This document shows positions 34,726-45,280 of a stretch of DNA of 64,000 bases, in pieces. The DNA is from Desulfobulbaceae bacterium UBA2273 (GTDB taxonomy: Bacteria; Desulfobacterota; Desulfobulbia; Desulfobulbales; Desulfurivibrionaceae): the NCBI GenBank assembly GCA_002347095.1, contig DDWZ01000019.1:1-64000 (forward strand). Direction: 5' to 3'. Under the pieces are notes generated by a model, which had not been told where the DNA came from, made no database searches, and saw only the letters and a program-made list of their open reading frames with translations. Position 1 is the stretch's first letter. Each line of letters opens with the position of its first letter. The position numbers were made by a program, and so were the translations under genes.

Positions 34726-34771
34726 AAGGCGTTGCCTAGTTAGTTTTTAAAATTCTTTTAATAACTCTGGA

Positions 34772-34876
34772 AGGTAACTGTTTAGCAGTGCCACAGATGC
34801 GCGAAAGAGGTCTGCGAAGTGTGCTATTTGCACATGAGCAGGCCGATGACAAAGCAGATGTGGTGCTGCTGGGCAG

Positions 34877-34882
<6 letters not shown>
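34772..34882 (-). repeat. Stop-codon-linked palindromic element, copy B
   Basis: The 111-bp element has perfect 9-bp ends (AGGTAACTG/CAGTTACCT). Read with argG it starts at the argG stop, so the TAA lies within its terminal G-TAA-C. Internal blocks CATCTGCTTTGTCATCGGCC and CCTCTTTCGCGCATCTG match the other copies. GCTCATGTGCAAATAGCACA is shared almost exactly with copy D. Confidence 0.87.
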
Positions 34883-36085
<1,203 letters not shown>

Positions 36086-36130
36086 TGGCCGTGTTCTCCC
36101 AGAGTGCTTGTCTTCGGTTGTGGCCTGTTC

Positions 36131-37042
36131 TCAGGCCAGATGCATGGCCAGAATGGCCTTGTGGATATGGAGCTTGTTCTCGGCCTGGTCAAAGGCGACG
36201 CATTGCGGTCCCTCCAGCACCTCTTCGGAGATCTCCTCGTCGCGGTGGGCAGGCAGGCAGTGGAGGACAATGGCCCCCGGATTGGCCTGGGCCACCAGGG
36301 CAGCATTCACCTGGTACGGCCGAAACACCCCGATCCGCGCCTCCTGCTCGGACTCCTGCCCCATGCTGGCCCAGACGTCGGTATTGATCACGTCCGCCTC
36401 CCGCACCGCCTCGGCCGGATCGCGCACCACCCGGATGGGCCGACTCGCCACTGCCTGGGCGGCGGCGAGAATGGCGGGGTTGGGATCATAACCCGCAGGA
36501 CACGCCAGGGTCAGGGCAAAGCCGAAACGGGCCGCGGCCTGAATCCAGGAATTGGCCATGTTGTTGCCGTCTCCCAGCCAGGCGATGTGGAGCTTTTCCA
36601 CCTCCCCCTTGTGTTCGATCACGGTCATGATGTCGCTCAGCACCTGGCAGGGATGGTGCAGGTCGGTGAGGGCGTTGATCACCGGCACCGAGGAATATCC
36701 GGCCAGCTCGTCGACAATGGCCTGGCCATAGGTGCGCACGACCATGCCGTCCACATAGCGGGCCATGACCCGGGCCATGTCCTTGAGGGGCTCGTTGCGG
36801 GCCAGTTGGGTGTCCCGGCCGGAGAGATAGATCACCTGGCCGCCCAACCCATACATGGCGGCCTCAAAGGAGACCCTGGTCCGGGTGGAGGGCTTTTCAA
36901 AGATGAGGGCCACGGTTTTTCCGGCCAACTGCTGGTGGCGGACCCCTGCCTTGGCTTCTTTTTTAAGCAGCAGGGCCTTTTCGATGTAGGCGCCAAGCTG
37001 TTCTTTGCTGAAGTCCTGTAATGCCAGTAGATGCTGTGTCAT
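36131..37042 (-). CDS. argF: Ornithine carbamoyltransferase
   Basis: The 303-residue enzyme makes citrulline. Carbamoyl phosphate site S-T-R-T-R is present, with L-H-H-P-C-Q and the ornithine motif H-C-L-P-A-H-R near the C-terminus. The start M-T-Q-H-L-L-A-L-Q-D-F at 37042 fits the family; the frame continues upstream without similarity. argG begins 45 bases after its stop. Confidence 0.96.
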   Translation of the reverse strand: MTQHLLALQDFSKEQLGAYIEKALLLKKEAKAGVRHQQLAGKTVALIFEKPSTRTRVSFEAAMYGLGGQVIYLSGRDTQLARNEPLKDMARVMARYVDGMVVRTYGQAIVDELAGYSSVPVINALTDLHHPCQVLSDIMTVIEHKGEVEKLHIAWLGDGNNMANSWIQAAARFGFALTLACPAGYDPNPAILAAAQAVASRPIRVVRDPAEAVREADVINTDVWASMGQESEQEARIGVFRPYQVNAALVAQANPGAIVLHCLPAHRDEEISEEVLEGPQCVAFDQAENKLHIHKAILAMHLA

Positions 37043-37280
37043 GGTTTTGTTCTCTCTGCCAACCTCTCCCTCGCGGTTCCGGGGAAAGCTCTCTTTTTGC
37101 TCAGGACATCCTGCCGGGAACACGGCGCGGGGCAGGATCCAGGAGGTCGGCTCAAAAAAATGTCAGTCCAACCATTGCCAGAGGGAAACGGACACTGCCT
37201 CCCTCTGGTTGGGCCAAACTACAAGTCATACAAAAAAACTTTTTTTTTGCAAAGGGATTTTTCGTCGAAAAAAGATGGGG

Positions 37281-38480
37281 CTATAGGCTCAGCTCGGCAA
37301 AGACCTCGTCCAGGGCCTGGATCAACCGATCTATCTCGGCGCGGCTGATGATGAGCGGCGGCAGACAGCGCAGCACCTTGCCTCCGGCAAAGTTGAGGAG
37401 CACCCCTTTTTCAAAGAGGAGGTTGACCATGGCCGGACCCTTGTCAAGCCACGCCTCAGTCAGGGGCAGTCCTTGGATCAGGCCGAGCCCCCGGGCAGGG
37501 GTTGCCACGGCCGGATATTTTTCGGCCAGCCCGGTGAGGCGCTCGGCCAGATAGGCGCCCTTGGCCTGGACCTCGGCGAGAAAACCATCTTCCAGCATGA
37601 TCCGCACGGTGGCCACCGCGGCGGCGCAGACCACCGGGTTGCCGCCGAAGGTCGAGGCATGGCTGCCCGGCTCAAAGGCTTTGGCCACCGATTCCGTGGC
37701 CAGCATGGCGCCGATGGGCAAGCCGTTGCCCAGGGCCTTGGCCAGGGTGAGGATGTCTGGGGTCACTCCGCACTGCTCGTAGGCAAAGAGGGTGCCACTT
37801 CTGCCCATGCCCACCTGAATCTCATCAAAGATCAAGAGCAGGTTGTGCGTGTCGCAGAGCTGGCGGATACCGGCCAGATACTCAGGGGGCAGTGGTCGCA
37901 CCCCGCCTTCTCCCTGCAAGGGCTCGCAGAGAATGGCGCAGGTCTCCGGGCCAATCATCGCCTCCAGGGCGTTGAGATCGCCGAAGGGCGCATGGCGGAA
38001 GCCCTGGGGCAGCGGTTCGAACCCCTGGTGGAATTTCTCCTGCCCCGTGGCGGCCACGGTGGCCAGGGTCCGGCCGTGAAACGAGCCGGCCAGGGAGATG
38101 ATCTCGTATTTTCCGGCGGGGCTTGCCTTGCGCGCCAGCTTGATCGCGGCTTCGTTGGCCTCGGCCCCGGAGTTGCACAGAAACACCCGGTCTGCAAAGG
38201 AATGGCTGATCAGCAGCCCGGCCAGCTCGGTTTGCGGCATTGTGTGGTAGAGGTTGGAGACATGCACCAGGGTGGAGGCCTGGCGGCAGATCGCCTCGGT
38301 GATCGCCGGATGGCAGTGGCCCAGGCTGCAGACCGCGATGCCGGCGAGGCAATCCAGATACTCCCTGCCGTCGGCGTCCTTGAGCAGACACCCCTTTCCT
38401 TCGACCATCACCGCCGGGTACCGGCCATAGGTGGTCATGAAAGAACCATTGCTTTTTTCAATCCATTCCGCATTCGTCAT
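37281..38480 (-). CDS. argD: Acetylornithine aminotransferase
   Basis: The 399-residue PLP aminotransferase has L-I-F-D-E-I-Q-V-G-M-G-R (PLP-binding Asp) and the Schiff-base lysine in T-L-A-K-A-L-G-N-G. ATG 38480 begins M-T-N-A-E-W-I. It likely also acts as succinyldiaminopimelate aminotransferase, as many ArgD enzymes do. A 238-bp gap to argF follows, with no recognisable feature except A/T runs. Confidence 0.95.
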   Translation of the reverse strand: MTNAEWIEKSNGSFMTTYGRYPAVMVEGKGCLLKDADGREYLDCLAGIAVCSLGHCHPAITEAICRQASTLVHVSNLYHTMPQTELAGLLISHSFADRVFLCNSGAEANEAAIKLARKASPAGKYEIISLAGSFHGRTLATVAATGQEKFHQGFEPLPQGFRHAPFGDLNALEAMIGPETCAILCEPLQGEGGVRPLPPEYLAGIRQLCDTHNLLLIFDEIQVGMGRSGTLFAYEQCGVTPDILTLAKALGNGLPIGAMLATESVAKAFEPGSHASTFGGNPVVCAAAVATVRIMLEDGFLAEVQAKGAYLAERLTGLAEKYPAVATPARGLGLIQGLPLTEAWLDKGPAMVNLLFEKGVLLNFAGGKVLRCLPPLIISRAEIDRLIQALDEVFAELSL

Positions 38481-38542
38481 AATACCATCTCGTAACTGAT
38501 CGCGGGGTGAAACGCTAATTATCGCGCTTATGCCCCATAGCT

Positions 38543-38705
38543 GTAGGCGGTTGCAGAGTGCTGCAGATCCGCGAAAGAGGCCTGTCCGCCATCCCAGCAA
38601 AGCTGGATAAGAGCCCCTATGCCAGGGTTCCAGGCAGGGGCTCTAAACATCAGGTATGCGGACAGGCCGATGACAAAGGAGATGTGGTGCCCTGTGACCG
38701 CTTAC
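38543..38705 (-). repeat. Stop-codon-linked palindromic element, copy C
   Basis: The longest copy, 163 bp. Read with argB it begins GTAAGCGGTCACAGGGCACC, with the argB TAA inside the first four bases. TTTGTCATCGGCCTGTCCGC and its mirror GCGGACAGGCC... close an inner stem, with CCTCTTTCGCGGATCTGC on the far arm. The central 50 bases form an extra hairpin (AGAGCCCCTGCC with GGCAGGGGCTCT type arms). Confidence 0.87.
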
Positions 38706-39580
38706 ACCACTTCGGTTCCCACGCCTTGCTGGGTGAACATTTCGAGCAGAATAGCGTGCTCCACCCTGCCGTCGATGATGTGTGCCTTGCCCACTCCGGC
38801 GCGGACCACGCCCTGGCAGCACTTGACCTTGGGGATCATGCCGCCGCCGATGACCTCGTCCTTGATGTACTGGTCCGCAACGTCGCAGGTCATGGAGGAG
38901 ATGAGCGTGCCCTCCTTGTCCAAGACCCCGGCCACGTCGGTGAGCAGGATCAGCTTTTCCGCCTTGAGATGGGTGGCGATGGCTCCGGCCACGAGATCGG
39001 CGTTGATGTTGTACGCCTGCCCGTCTTCGCCCACGCCCACCGGAGCGATAACCGGGATAAAGTCCTGGGCGTCCAGGGTGTGCAGGATCTGCGGGTTGAC
39101 CATGGTCACCTCCCCCACCCGGCCGATGTCGATGATTTCCGGCGGGGTGTTTTCGGCCTGCGCCTTCATGAGCTGCATTTTTTTGGCCTTGATCAGGTCG
39201 CCGTCGCGGCCGGAAAGGCCAACGGCCTTGCCGCCGTGGAAGTTGATCAGGCTGACGATCTCCTTGTTCACCTTGCCCACCAGGACCATCTCCACCACGT
39301 CCATGGTTTCGCCGTCGGTGATCCGCATGCCCTGCACATAATCGCTCTTGATATTCATCTTGTTCAGGAATTTGTTGATCTGCGGGCCGCCGCCATGCAC
39401 CACCACCGGGTTGATGCCGACGTATTTCATCAAGATGATGTCCAGGGCGAAGCTCTTTTTCAGCTCCTCGTCCACCATGGCATGGCCGCCGTATTTGATG
39501 ACCACGGTTTTGCCGTAAAATTTCTTGATGTACGGCAAGGACTCGATGAGGGTTTTGGCTTTTTCGATACCTGTGAGCAT
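38702..39580 (-). CDS. argB: Acetylglutamate kinase
   Basis: The 292-residue kinase phosphorylates N-acetylglutamate. It shows V-I-K-Y-G-G-H-A-M near residue 29 and V-V-H-G-G-G-P-Q-I near 60. G-R-D-G-D-L and the late [12 protein letters not shown] motifs also fit. It is the first gene of the leftward arginine cluster; argC, argJ and argA are not in the window. Its stop codon lies inside palindromic copy C. Confidence 0.97.
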   Translation of the reverse strand: MLTGIEKAKTLIESLPYIKKFYGKTVVIKYGGHAMVDEELKKSFALDIILMKYVGINPVVVHGGGPQINKFLNKMNIKSDYVQGMRITDGETMDVVEMVLVGKVNKEIVSLINFHGGKAVGLSGRDGDLIKAKKMQLMKAQAENTPPEIIDIGRVGEVTMVNPQILHTLDAQDFIPVIAPVGVGEDGQAYNINADLVAGAIATHLKAEKLILLTDVAGVLDKEGTLISSMTCDVADQYIKDEVIGGGMIPKVKCCQGVVRAGVGKAHIIDGRVEHAILLEMFTQQGVGTEVV

Positions 39581-39808
39581 GGCAATCTGTCTGTAATGGT
39601 TGAGTGGTCTGGAGGCTGGATTTTCCGGAAAAAATCAGCCGCATTGTCTTGATAGTACGCAAGATATATACTGCCGGCGGCAATCTGTAAAGAAGATAGG
39701 CGGGCAAAAAACAGTCGCTCGTTTCCGGCAAAGCGATTGCCGAGAACCCCTGATGCTGGTATCTTTATATATTCAGAGTTCATCAGCACCATAAGGAACC
39801 TAAAAAAT

Positions 39809-40366
39809 ATGAAACCATTGCTGCGTATTTTCCGCCGGATTTCGCTTGTGGCCCCCCTTCTGCTCGCCGCCCCCTGTTTGGCTGCGCCTGCCTCTGCCCC
39901 GGCAAGCAACAAGCCGCCGATTCATGTCGAGGCGGACCGCATGGTTTCCATGAAGAATGACAATGCGGTTCTTTTTTCCGGAAACGTGGATGCCAAGCAG
40001 GGCCAGTTGGTGATCCGCGCCGCGGAAATGACGGTATATTATCTTTCCAACGAGGAAAAAGCCAAATTGCCCCAGAGCGAGGAGCGGAGTCTCAAAAAGT
40101 TGTTTGCCTCGGGCAACGTGGAAATCCAGAATGACGGGATGACCGGCACCGGCGACAAAATGGAGTATTACGAGGCCGAGCGCAAGATGATTCTCATCGG
40201 CAACAGCAAGGTCTGGCAGGACAACAACCTGGTTACCGGCCACACCGTTGTCGTTTTCCTCGACCAGGGCAAGAGCATCGTGGAGCGGGGCGAGAAAAAA
40301 GGCGAGCGGGTCAAGGCCTTTTTCTATCCCGGCGGCGAAGGGCCGCAGAGCGGTCAGCAACAGTAA
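39809..40366 (+). CDS. lptA: LPS transport periplasmic protein LptA-like (OstA family)
   Basis: The 185-residue protein has a signal peptide (residues 10-28, C-L-A-A-P). An OstA domain follows: [21 protein letters not shown] and F-A-S-G-N-V-E-I. LptA bridges lipopolysaccharide from inner to outer membrane. The start at 39809 gives the signal peptide; the longer frame does not. lptB follows after 14 bases, the usual pair. It is divergent from argB. Confidence 0.9.
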   Translation: MKPLLRIFRRISLVAPLLLAAPCLAAPASAPASNKPPIHVEADRMVSMKNDNAVLFSGNVDAKQGQLVIRAAEMTVYYLSNEEKAKLPQSEERSLKKLFASGNVEIQNDGMTGTGDKMEYYEAERKMILIGNSKVWQDNNLVTGHTVVVFLDQGKSIVERGEKKGERVKAFFYPGGEGPQSGQQQ

Positions 40367-40380
40367 AGACGGAGGCCCCC

Positions 40381-41103
40381 TTGTCTGTTCTCGAAACACA
40401 AGAGATTGTCAAACGCTATAAAAACCGGACGGTGGTCGACGGGATCAGCCTGCGGGTTGAGACCGGCACGGTGGTCGGGTTGCTCGGCCCGAACGGGGCC
40501 GGGAAAACCACCACTTTCTATGCCATTGCCGGTTTTGTCCGGCCGGATGCAGGCGTCATCCTGCTCGATGGCGAGGATATCACCTCCCTGCCCATCCACC
40601 AGCGGGCAGTCAAGGGGCTTTCTTATCTTCCCCAGGAGTCCTCGGTGTTCAAAAAACTCACCGTGGAGGAAAATGTCCGCATCGTTCTTGAGCCGCTCGG
40701 CCTTGCCAAAAAAGAGATCAACAACCGGGTCGGCCAGCTCATGGAAGACCTGAAGATTAGCCATCTGGCCGGCAACCGGGGCCATTCTCTCTCCGGGGGC
40801 GAACGCCGCCGGGTGGAGATCATGCGGGCCCTGGCCACCAATCCGCATTTTATTTTGCTGGACGAGCCCTTTGCCGGGATCGATCCGTTATCGGTGGCCG
40901 ATCTCCAGCAGATCATCGGCAATCTGAAAACCCGCGGCCTGGGGGTGCTGATCTCCGATCACAATGTCCGGGAAACCCTTTCCGTCTGTGATCATGCCTA
41001 TATCGTCAGCCAGGGAAAGATCCTGATCCATGGCGACGCCGAAGCGATTGTGGGCAGCGAGGAAGCCCGGCGGATGTACCTCGGAGAAAACTTTACCCTA
41101 TAG
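40381..41103 (+). CDS. lptB: LPS export ABC transporter ATPase
   Basis: The 240-residue ATPase has Walker [10 protein letters not shown], signature L-S-G-G-E-R-R-R and Walker [11 protein letters not shown], all close to LptB. The start is TTG at 40381, preceded by a GGAGG site. LptB powers lipopolysaccharide extraction with LptFG, which are elsewhere. Copy D of the palindromic element begins at its TAG stop, ahead of rpoN. Confidence 0.96.
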   Translation: MSVLETQEIVKRYKNRTVVDGISLRVETGTVVGLLGPNGAGKTTTFYAIAGFVRPDAGVILLDGEDITSLPIHQRAVKGLSYLPQESSVFKKLTVEENVRIVLEPLGLAKKEINNRVGQLMEDLKISHLAGNRGHSLSGGERRRVEIMRALATNPHFILLDEPFAGIDPLSVADLQQIIGNLKTRGLGVLISDHNVRETLSVCDHAYIVSQGKILIHGDAEAIVGSEEARRMYLGENFTL

Positions 41104-41233
41104 AAACCGTGCCGCAGCACCGCATCTGCGTCGCAGTCTCGCTATGCTCGCTTAGCTGTCATCGGTCGGCTCATGTGCAATAGCACACTTCGCCGGCCTC
41201 TTCCTAGCATCTGCACCACTGCGGCGCGGTTTC
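41103..41233 (+). repeat. Stop-codon-linked palindromic element, copy D
   Basis: The 131-bp element has 15-bp arms with one G-U-type mismatch (GAAACCGTGCCGCAG, 41103-41117, and 41219-41233). It begins at the last base of the lptB stop. It shares CACCGCATCTGC, TGTCATCGG, GGCTCATGTGCAATAGCACA, GGCCTCTTCC and GCATCTGC with copies A-C. It is the most divergent copy, with about 30 extra bases in the left arm. Confidence 0.8.
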
Positions 41234-41391
41234 TTGCTGTCAGCCATCGTAACAAAATACCCCTTCTTTCTTCGTTCCCCGAAATTCTTCTTGCAAAAAC
41301 CTTGCCGTCATGGAGTATTATACTCAGACAAGGGCGGCGCAATCCCGCGCTGCACCCTGTGTATCTTTTGTAGCAAAGGATTTCGGCGGAC

Positions 41392-42855
41392 ATGGCCCTT
41401 GAACTGCGACAGCAACTGAAACTTAGCCAGCAACTGGTGATGACCCCCCAGTTGCAGCAGGCGATCAAGTTGCTGCAGCTTTCCCGGCTTGAGCTTGCCG
41501 AAACGATCCAGCAGGAAATCGAGATCAATCCGGTGCTGGAAGAAATAACGGAAAGCCCGGACCAGCCCGAGGCAGAGCTGGAGGGGCATGGTCACGAGGC
41601 GCTTGACGCCCCCCTGCCCGAGCCGGAAAGGACCACCGAGGTCCAGATGGAAAGCGATTCCTCGTTAAGGGAAATCGATTGGGAAAATTACAGCAATGAG
41701 TATGAAAGCGGTTTCTCCACCCGGGGCAAGGACGACAACGACCTGCCCTCACGCCTTGACATCCTGACCACCAAACCGGACCTTCATTCCCATCTTTCCT
41801 GGCAACTGACCCTGTCCCATCTCACCGACGAGGAAAAGGAGGTCGGGCATTTCGTCATCGGCAATCTTGACAGGGATGGGTTCCTGGAGGTGACGGAGGC
41901 GGAGATCGTTCAGGGCACGGGCTGCGATCCGGAACTGGCCCATCGGATGATCGGTGTGGTCCAGGAGATGGACCCGGCCGGGGTCGGAGCCCGGGATCTC
42001 AAGGATTGCCTGCTGCTGCAGCTCGGTCGTCTGGGGCTTGGCGGGTCTCTGGCCGCCATTATAGTGCGCGAGCATCTACATACCCTGGAAAACCGCAATT
42101 TTGCCGCCATTGCCAGGGGGACGGGCCGACCCATCGAGGAAATCCTCGCGGCAATCAAGGTGATCACCGAGCTGGACCCGCACCCGGGCAGAATCTATTC
42201 CGAGGACGAGCCCCAGTACATCATCCCGGATGTCTATGTGCACAAGATCGGCGGGGAGTATGTCATTCTGCTCAACGACGAAGGGCTGCCCCGTCTCAAG
42301 GTCAGCAACTATTACAAGGATATCCTGAAAAAGGATTCCGGCGCCCCGGCCGACACCAAGAATTATGTGCAGGACAAACTGAAATCGGCCCTGTGGCTGA
42401 TAAAAAGCATTCATCAGCGGCAGCGCACCATCTACCGGGTGGTGGAGTCGCTACTCAAGTTCCAGTACGATTTTTTTGAAAAAGGAATCGCCTTTCTCAA
42501 ACCCCTGGTCCTCCGCGACGTGGCCGAGGATCTCGGCATGCACGAATCCACGATCAGCCGGGTGACCAGCAACAAGTACGTGCATACCCCCCAGGGCACC
42601 TTTGAGCTGAAGTACTTTTTCAACTCTTCCATCAGCCGCCACGACGGCGGCGATGCCATGGCCTCGGAATCCATCAAGGAGCGCATCCGCACCATCATTG
42701 CCGGCGAAGACCACCAGGACCCCTTGAGCGACAATGCCATCGCCGATATCTTCGCCAAGGAGGATATCAAGCTGGCCCGCCGCACCGTGGCCAAGTACCG
42801 CGAGCAGATGGGGATTCTCCCTTCCAAGTTCCGGAAAAAACCCAAACTGAGTTGA
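41392..42855 (+). CDS. rpoN: RNA polymerase sigma-54 factor
   Basis: The 487-residue protein has the glutamine-rich region I (L-K-L-S-Q-Q-L-V-M-T-P-Q-L-Q-Q-A-I), an acidic linker (50-100), a core-binding region, a helix-turn-helix and the RpoN box A-R-R-T-V-A-K-Y-R near the C-terminus. It directs transcription from -24/-12 promoters with NtrC-type activators such as the one at 8.4 kb. The 158-bp leader after copy D shows no clear promoter. Confidence 0.97.
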   Translation: MALELRQQLKLSQQLVMTPQLQQAIKLLQLSRLELAETIQQEIEINPVLEEITESPDQPEAELEGHGHEALDAPLPEPERTTEVQMESDSSLREIDWENYSNEYESGFSTRGKDDNDLPSRLDILTTKPDLHSHLSWQLTLSHLTDEEKEVGHFVIGNLDRDGFLEVTEAEIVQGTGCDPELAHRMIGVVQEMDPAGVGARDLKDCLLLQLGRLGLGGSLAAIIVREHLHTLENRNFAAIARGTGRPIEEILAAIKVITELDPHPGRIYSEDEPQYIIPDVYVHKIGGEYVILLNDEGLPRLKVSNYYKDILKKDSGAPADTKNYVQDKLKSALWLIKSIHQRQRTIYRVVESLLKFQYDFFEKGIAFLKPLVLRDVAEDLGMHESTISRVTSNKYVHTPQGTFELKYFFNSSISRHDGGDAMASESIKERIRTIIAGEDHQDPLSDNAIADIFAKEDIKLARRTVAKYREQMGILPSKFRKKPKLS

Positions 42856-42894
42856 GCCGGATGGTTATGTCCACCCTTGCCGCATCACACCGCC

Positions 42895-43767
42895 ATGCAT
42901 GAAGCCAACGGCCATCCCCTTGCCCTGACCATCATCACCGGCCTTTCCGGGGCAGGCAAGTCCACGGCCCTCAATGTCTTCGAGGATGCCGGTTTCCTGT
43001 GCATCGACAATCTCCCGGTTTTTCTCCTGTTGCCCCTGCTCGACGGCATGGCCAGGCGGGCGGACGGTCCGCACCGTTTGGCCCTGGTCATGGATGCCAG
43101 GGATGCCGAGCTCGCCCCGGCCCTGGCCGGGGTGCTCAAAGAGGTGAAACCCAAGACCGCCCTGGCGCAGATCATTTTTCTCGAAGCCAACGACACGGTC
43201 CTGCTCCGCCGCTACAGCCAGTTGCGGCGCGCCCATCCCCTGGCCCAGGTCGGGTTGGTCCAGGACGGGATCTCCTCGGAGAAGAAGCGGCTGGCCGGAC
43301 TCCGGCAATTGGCCGACCGGGTGATCGACACCAGCACCCTGACCCCCACGGAATTGCGGCACAAGCTCCTGCTGCACGACGCCTCCCCGGTTGCCGCCAT
43401 GCGGGTCAATGTCCTTTCTTTTGGCCATAAGCATGGGTTGCCCAGCGAGGCGGATCTGCTCTTTGACGTCCGTTTTTTGCCCAACCCCTATTATGTGGCG
43501 GAGCTCAAGGAAAAAACCGGCCTGGATGCGGCGGTGGCCGGTCATGCCCTGGACAATGCCAGCGGCAGCCAATTTCTCGTTCACCTGCACGCCCTGCTCG
43601 ATTTTTTGCTTCCCGAATTTGAACAGGCTGGCAAGGCCTACCTCACCATCGCGGTGGGCTGCACCGGCGGGAAACACCGCTCCGTGGCAGTGGCCGAGGA
43701 ACTCCACCGCCATCTTTCCGGGGGCAAATGGGTGGTGAAGCTGTTTCATCGGGATTTGGATAAATAA
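42895..43767 (+). CDS. rapZ: RNase adapter RapZ-like P-loop protein
   Basis: The roughly 290-residue protein has Walker A G-L-S-G-A-G-K-S-T near the start. D-N-L-P-V-F-L-L, S-F-G-H-K-H-G and C-T-G-G-K-H-R-S-V follow; all are hallmarks of the RapZ/YvcJ family. In enterobacteria RapZ controls glucosamine-6-phosphate synthase mRNA by guiding a small RNA, but many homologues have unproven roles. ATG 42895 is preferred; an upstream TTG at 42877 is in frame. rpoN-rapZ adjacency is common in Proteobacteria. Confidence 0.92.
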   Translation: MHEANGHPLALTIITGLSGAGKSTALNVFEDAGFLCIDNLPVFLLLPLLDGMARRADGPHRLALVMDARDAELAPALAGVLKEVKPKTALAQIIFLEANDTVLLRRYSQLRRAHPLAQVGLVQDGISSEKKRLAGLRQLADRVIDTSTLTPTELRHKLLLHDASPVAAMRVNVLSFGHKHGLPSEADLLFDVRFLPNPYYVAELKEKTGLDAAVAGHALDNASGSQFLVHLHALLDFLLPEFEQAGKAYLTIAVGCTGGKHRSVAVAEELHRHLSGGKWVVKLFHRDLDK

Positions 43768-43768
43768 G

Positions 43769-43916
43769 CCTCTTCCTTGCACGACTCCCCCTCCCTTGAC
43801 GGGAGGGGGTTGGGGGGTGGGTGAAGTCGCAACCTGCCTATTTCATAGCTATTTCCCCCTCTCCCTAACCCTCCCCCGCCAGGGGGGAGGGAACTTTTAG
43901 GGCTTTTGCAAGAGCC
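43769..43916. repeat. G-rich palindromic repeat, copy 2
   Basis: A 148-bp relative of 27943-28079. It has CTCCCTTGACGGGAGGGGG, GTGAAGTCGCAACCTGCC, then CCCTCTCCCTAACCCTCCCC, with outer arms CTCTTCCTTGCA and TGCAAGAG. It starts 2 bases after the rapZ stop. Confidence 0.85.
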
Positions 43917-43969
43917 TCGACAAAAAAAGGCAAAGGCGCACACGCACCTGGGCCTGATGAGCATATTAA

Positions 43970-44662
43970 ATGACACAAACACCAATCCTGAACTGGCAGG
44001 CAATCGACACGGTCCTGCTGGACATGGACGGCACCCTGCTGGACCGCCATTTTGACGATTATTTCTGGGAGCATTATGTGCCGGAGCACTATGCCCTGGA
44101 GCACGATCTCTCCATCGATGAGGCCAGGCGTGAGCTGCTGGCCCGCTATAAGGGGCGGGAAGGCACCCTGGCCTGGACCGACCTGGATTTCTGGTCCAAC
44201 GAACTGGGGCTCGATATCCCGGCTCTCAAGATGAAGATCAACCACCTCATTGGGGTGCATCCCCATGTGGTGGATTTTCTCAGGTTCTGTCGCAAATCCG
44301 GCAAGAAGATCTATCTGGTGACCAACGCCCACAGCAAGACCCTGGCCATCAAGATGGAAAAAACCGCGCTGGCCGGTTATTTCGACCGGATCATCTGCGC
44401 GGAGGAGGTGGGGATGGCCAAAGAAGATCCCGTCTTCTGGCAGGGGCTGGAAGCGATGCTGGGCTATGATAAAAAAAGAACCATGCTGGCCGATGATACC
44501 GCAAAGGTGCTGGCCTCGGCCCGGCTTTACGGCATGGGGGTTCTCATCTTTGTCGCCCGGCCCAGCAGCCGCAAGCCGGTTGCCCACTCCGAGGATTACC
44601 CCTCGGTGGTTCATTTCAAGGAACTTATCCCCGAAACGAGTAAGGAGAAAGGCGCAAGGTGA
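43970..44662 (+). CDS. yrfG: HAD-family nucleotidase, GMP/IMP nucleotidase YrfG-like
   Basis: The 230-residue haloacid-dehalogenase hydrolase has motif I D-M-D-G-T-L-L-D, motif II L-V-T-N-A-H, and motif IV M-L-A-D-D-T near residue 170. The whole layout (W-Q-A-I-D-T-V-L-L-D-M-D-G, F-W-E-H-Y-V-P) matches YrfG proteins, which dephosphorylate purine monophosphates. Substrate is inferred. The last residues G-A-R come from a GGCGCAAGGTGA repeat that also ends the gene at 45214. Confidence 0.87.
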   Translation: MTQTPILNWQAIDTVLLDMDGTLLDRHFDDYFWEHYVPEHYALEHDLSIDEARRELLARYKGREGTLAWTDLDFWSNELGLDIPALKMKINHLIGVHPHVVDFLRFCRKSGKKIYLVTNAHSKTLAIKMEKTALAGYFDRIICAEEVGMAKEDPVFWQGLEAMLGYDKKRTMLADDTAKVLASARLYGMGVLIFVARPSSRKPVAHSEDYPSVVHFKELIPETSKEKGAR

Positions 44663-44708
44663 AAAATCGATGGATTTGTCGCCTTGCGGAATTTGTTTCA
44701 AGCTGGTG

Positions 44709-44777
44709 CTTCGACAGGCTCAGCACGAACGGAATATCAATACGTTAAACATCCGTTCGCCCTGAGCTTGTCGAAGG
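44709..44777. repeat. Palindromic REP-type repeat, copy 1
   Basis: The left arm CTTCGACAGGCTCAGCACGA and the right arm CGTTCGCCCTGAGCTTGTCG form a near-perfect inverted repeat with a 20-bp centre. Related copies are at 47186, 53682, 54069 and 61780, plus a fragment near 54164. Confidence 0.9.
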
Positions 44778-44815
44778 ACTGTTGTTACCAGCCCATTTTT
44801 TCCAAAGGAACACCC

Positions 44816-45214
44816 ATGCTCAAAAAAGAACAGACGGAATTGATCGCGGTTGTCGGTGATTTTCTGGAGATGGGCCATGTGGAAAATATCATGGCCATGT
44901 TCAAGCAGGATACTTCTCTTTACGCGCTCAGCGGCGAGCTGTTGCGTGACGAGCGCTTTATGGTGCGGATGGGAATGGCGGTGCTGTTTGAAGAGTTGAA
45001 GGCCATTAGGCCCCAGGAGGTGGCCTTGGCCATCCCTGCCCTGCTCCCGATCCTTGGAGAGGAAACCCCGTGGATGCGCGGCGAGGCCGTGAATCTGCTG
45101 GGGATCATCGGCACCCCCGAGGCCCTGGCGTATATCAAGCCGCTGGTCGATGACCCGGAACCGCAGATCCGGGAGATGGTTCGAGATATACTCGAGGAGC
45201 AAGGTGCGAGGTGA
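44816..45214 (+). CDS. HEAT-repeat protein
   Basis: The 132-residue all-helical protein has HEAT-type repeats (A-L-A-I-P-A-L-L-P-I-L-G-E-E-T-P-W-M-R-G-E-A-V; A-Y-I-K-P-L-V-D-D-P-E-P-Q-I-R-E). The D-x-x-x-x-V-R pattern is typical. ATG 44816 is chosen; the longer frame to 44684 is translated from REP repeat 1. Role unknown, probably a protein-interaction adaptor. Confidence 0.75.
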   Translation: MLKKEQTELIAVVGDFLEMGHVENIMAMFKQDTSLYALSGELLRDERFMVRMGMAVLFEELKAIRPQEVALAIPALLPILGEETPWMRGEAVNLLGIIGTPEALAYIKPLVDDPEPQIREMVRDILEEQGAR

Positions 45215-45270
45215 AAGGAGCAAGGTTTTTTGGCTTGTTTCGTAAACCTTTTTCCTTTCGCCTTGCTCCT
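45195..45270. terminator. Bidirectional hairpin terminator between HEAT gene and aspS
   Basis: AGGAGCAAGG (45195-45204) and GGAGCAAGGTTTTTT (45217-45231) face AAACCTTTTTCC and CTTTCGCCTTGCTCCT (45244-45270). Poly-T occurs on both strands. It could end both converging transcripts. The first arm lies inside the end of the HEAT gene. Confidence 0.65.
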
Positions 45271-45280
45271 ATCCCTCTCC

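Noticed and set aside
37043..37280. An attenuator or riboswitch between argF and argD
   Set aside because: Only A/T runs and weak pairing are visible. No leader peptide with arginine codons was found.
44684..44815. N-terminal extension of the HEAT protein
   Set aside because: The extra residues (such as A-L-S-L-S-K-D) are translated from the REP repeat, a known annotation artefact.
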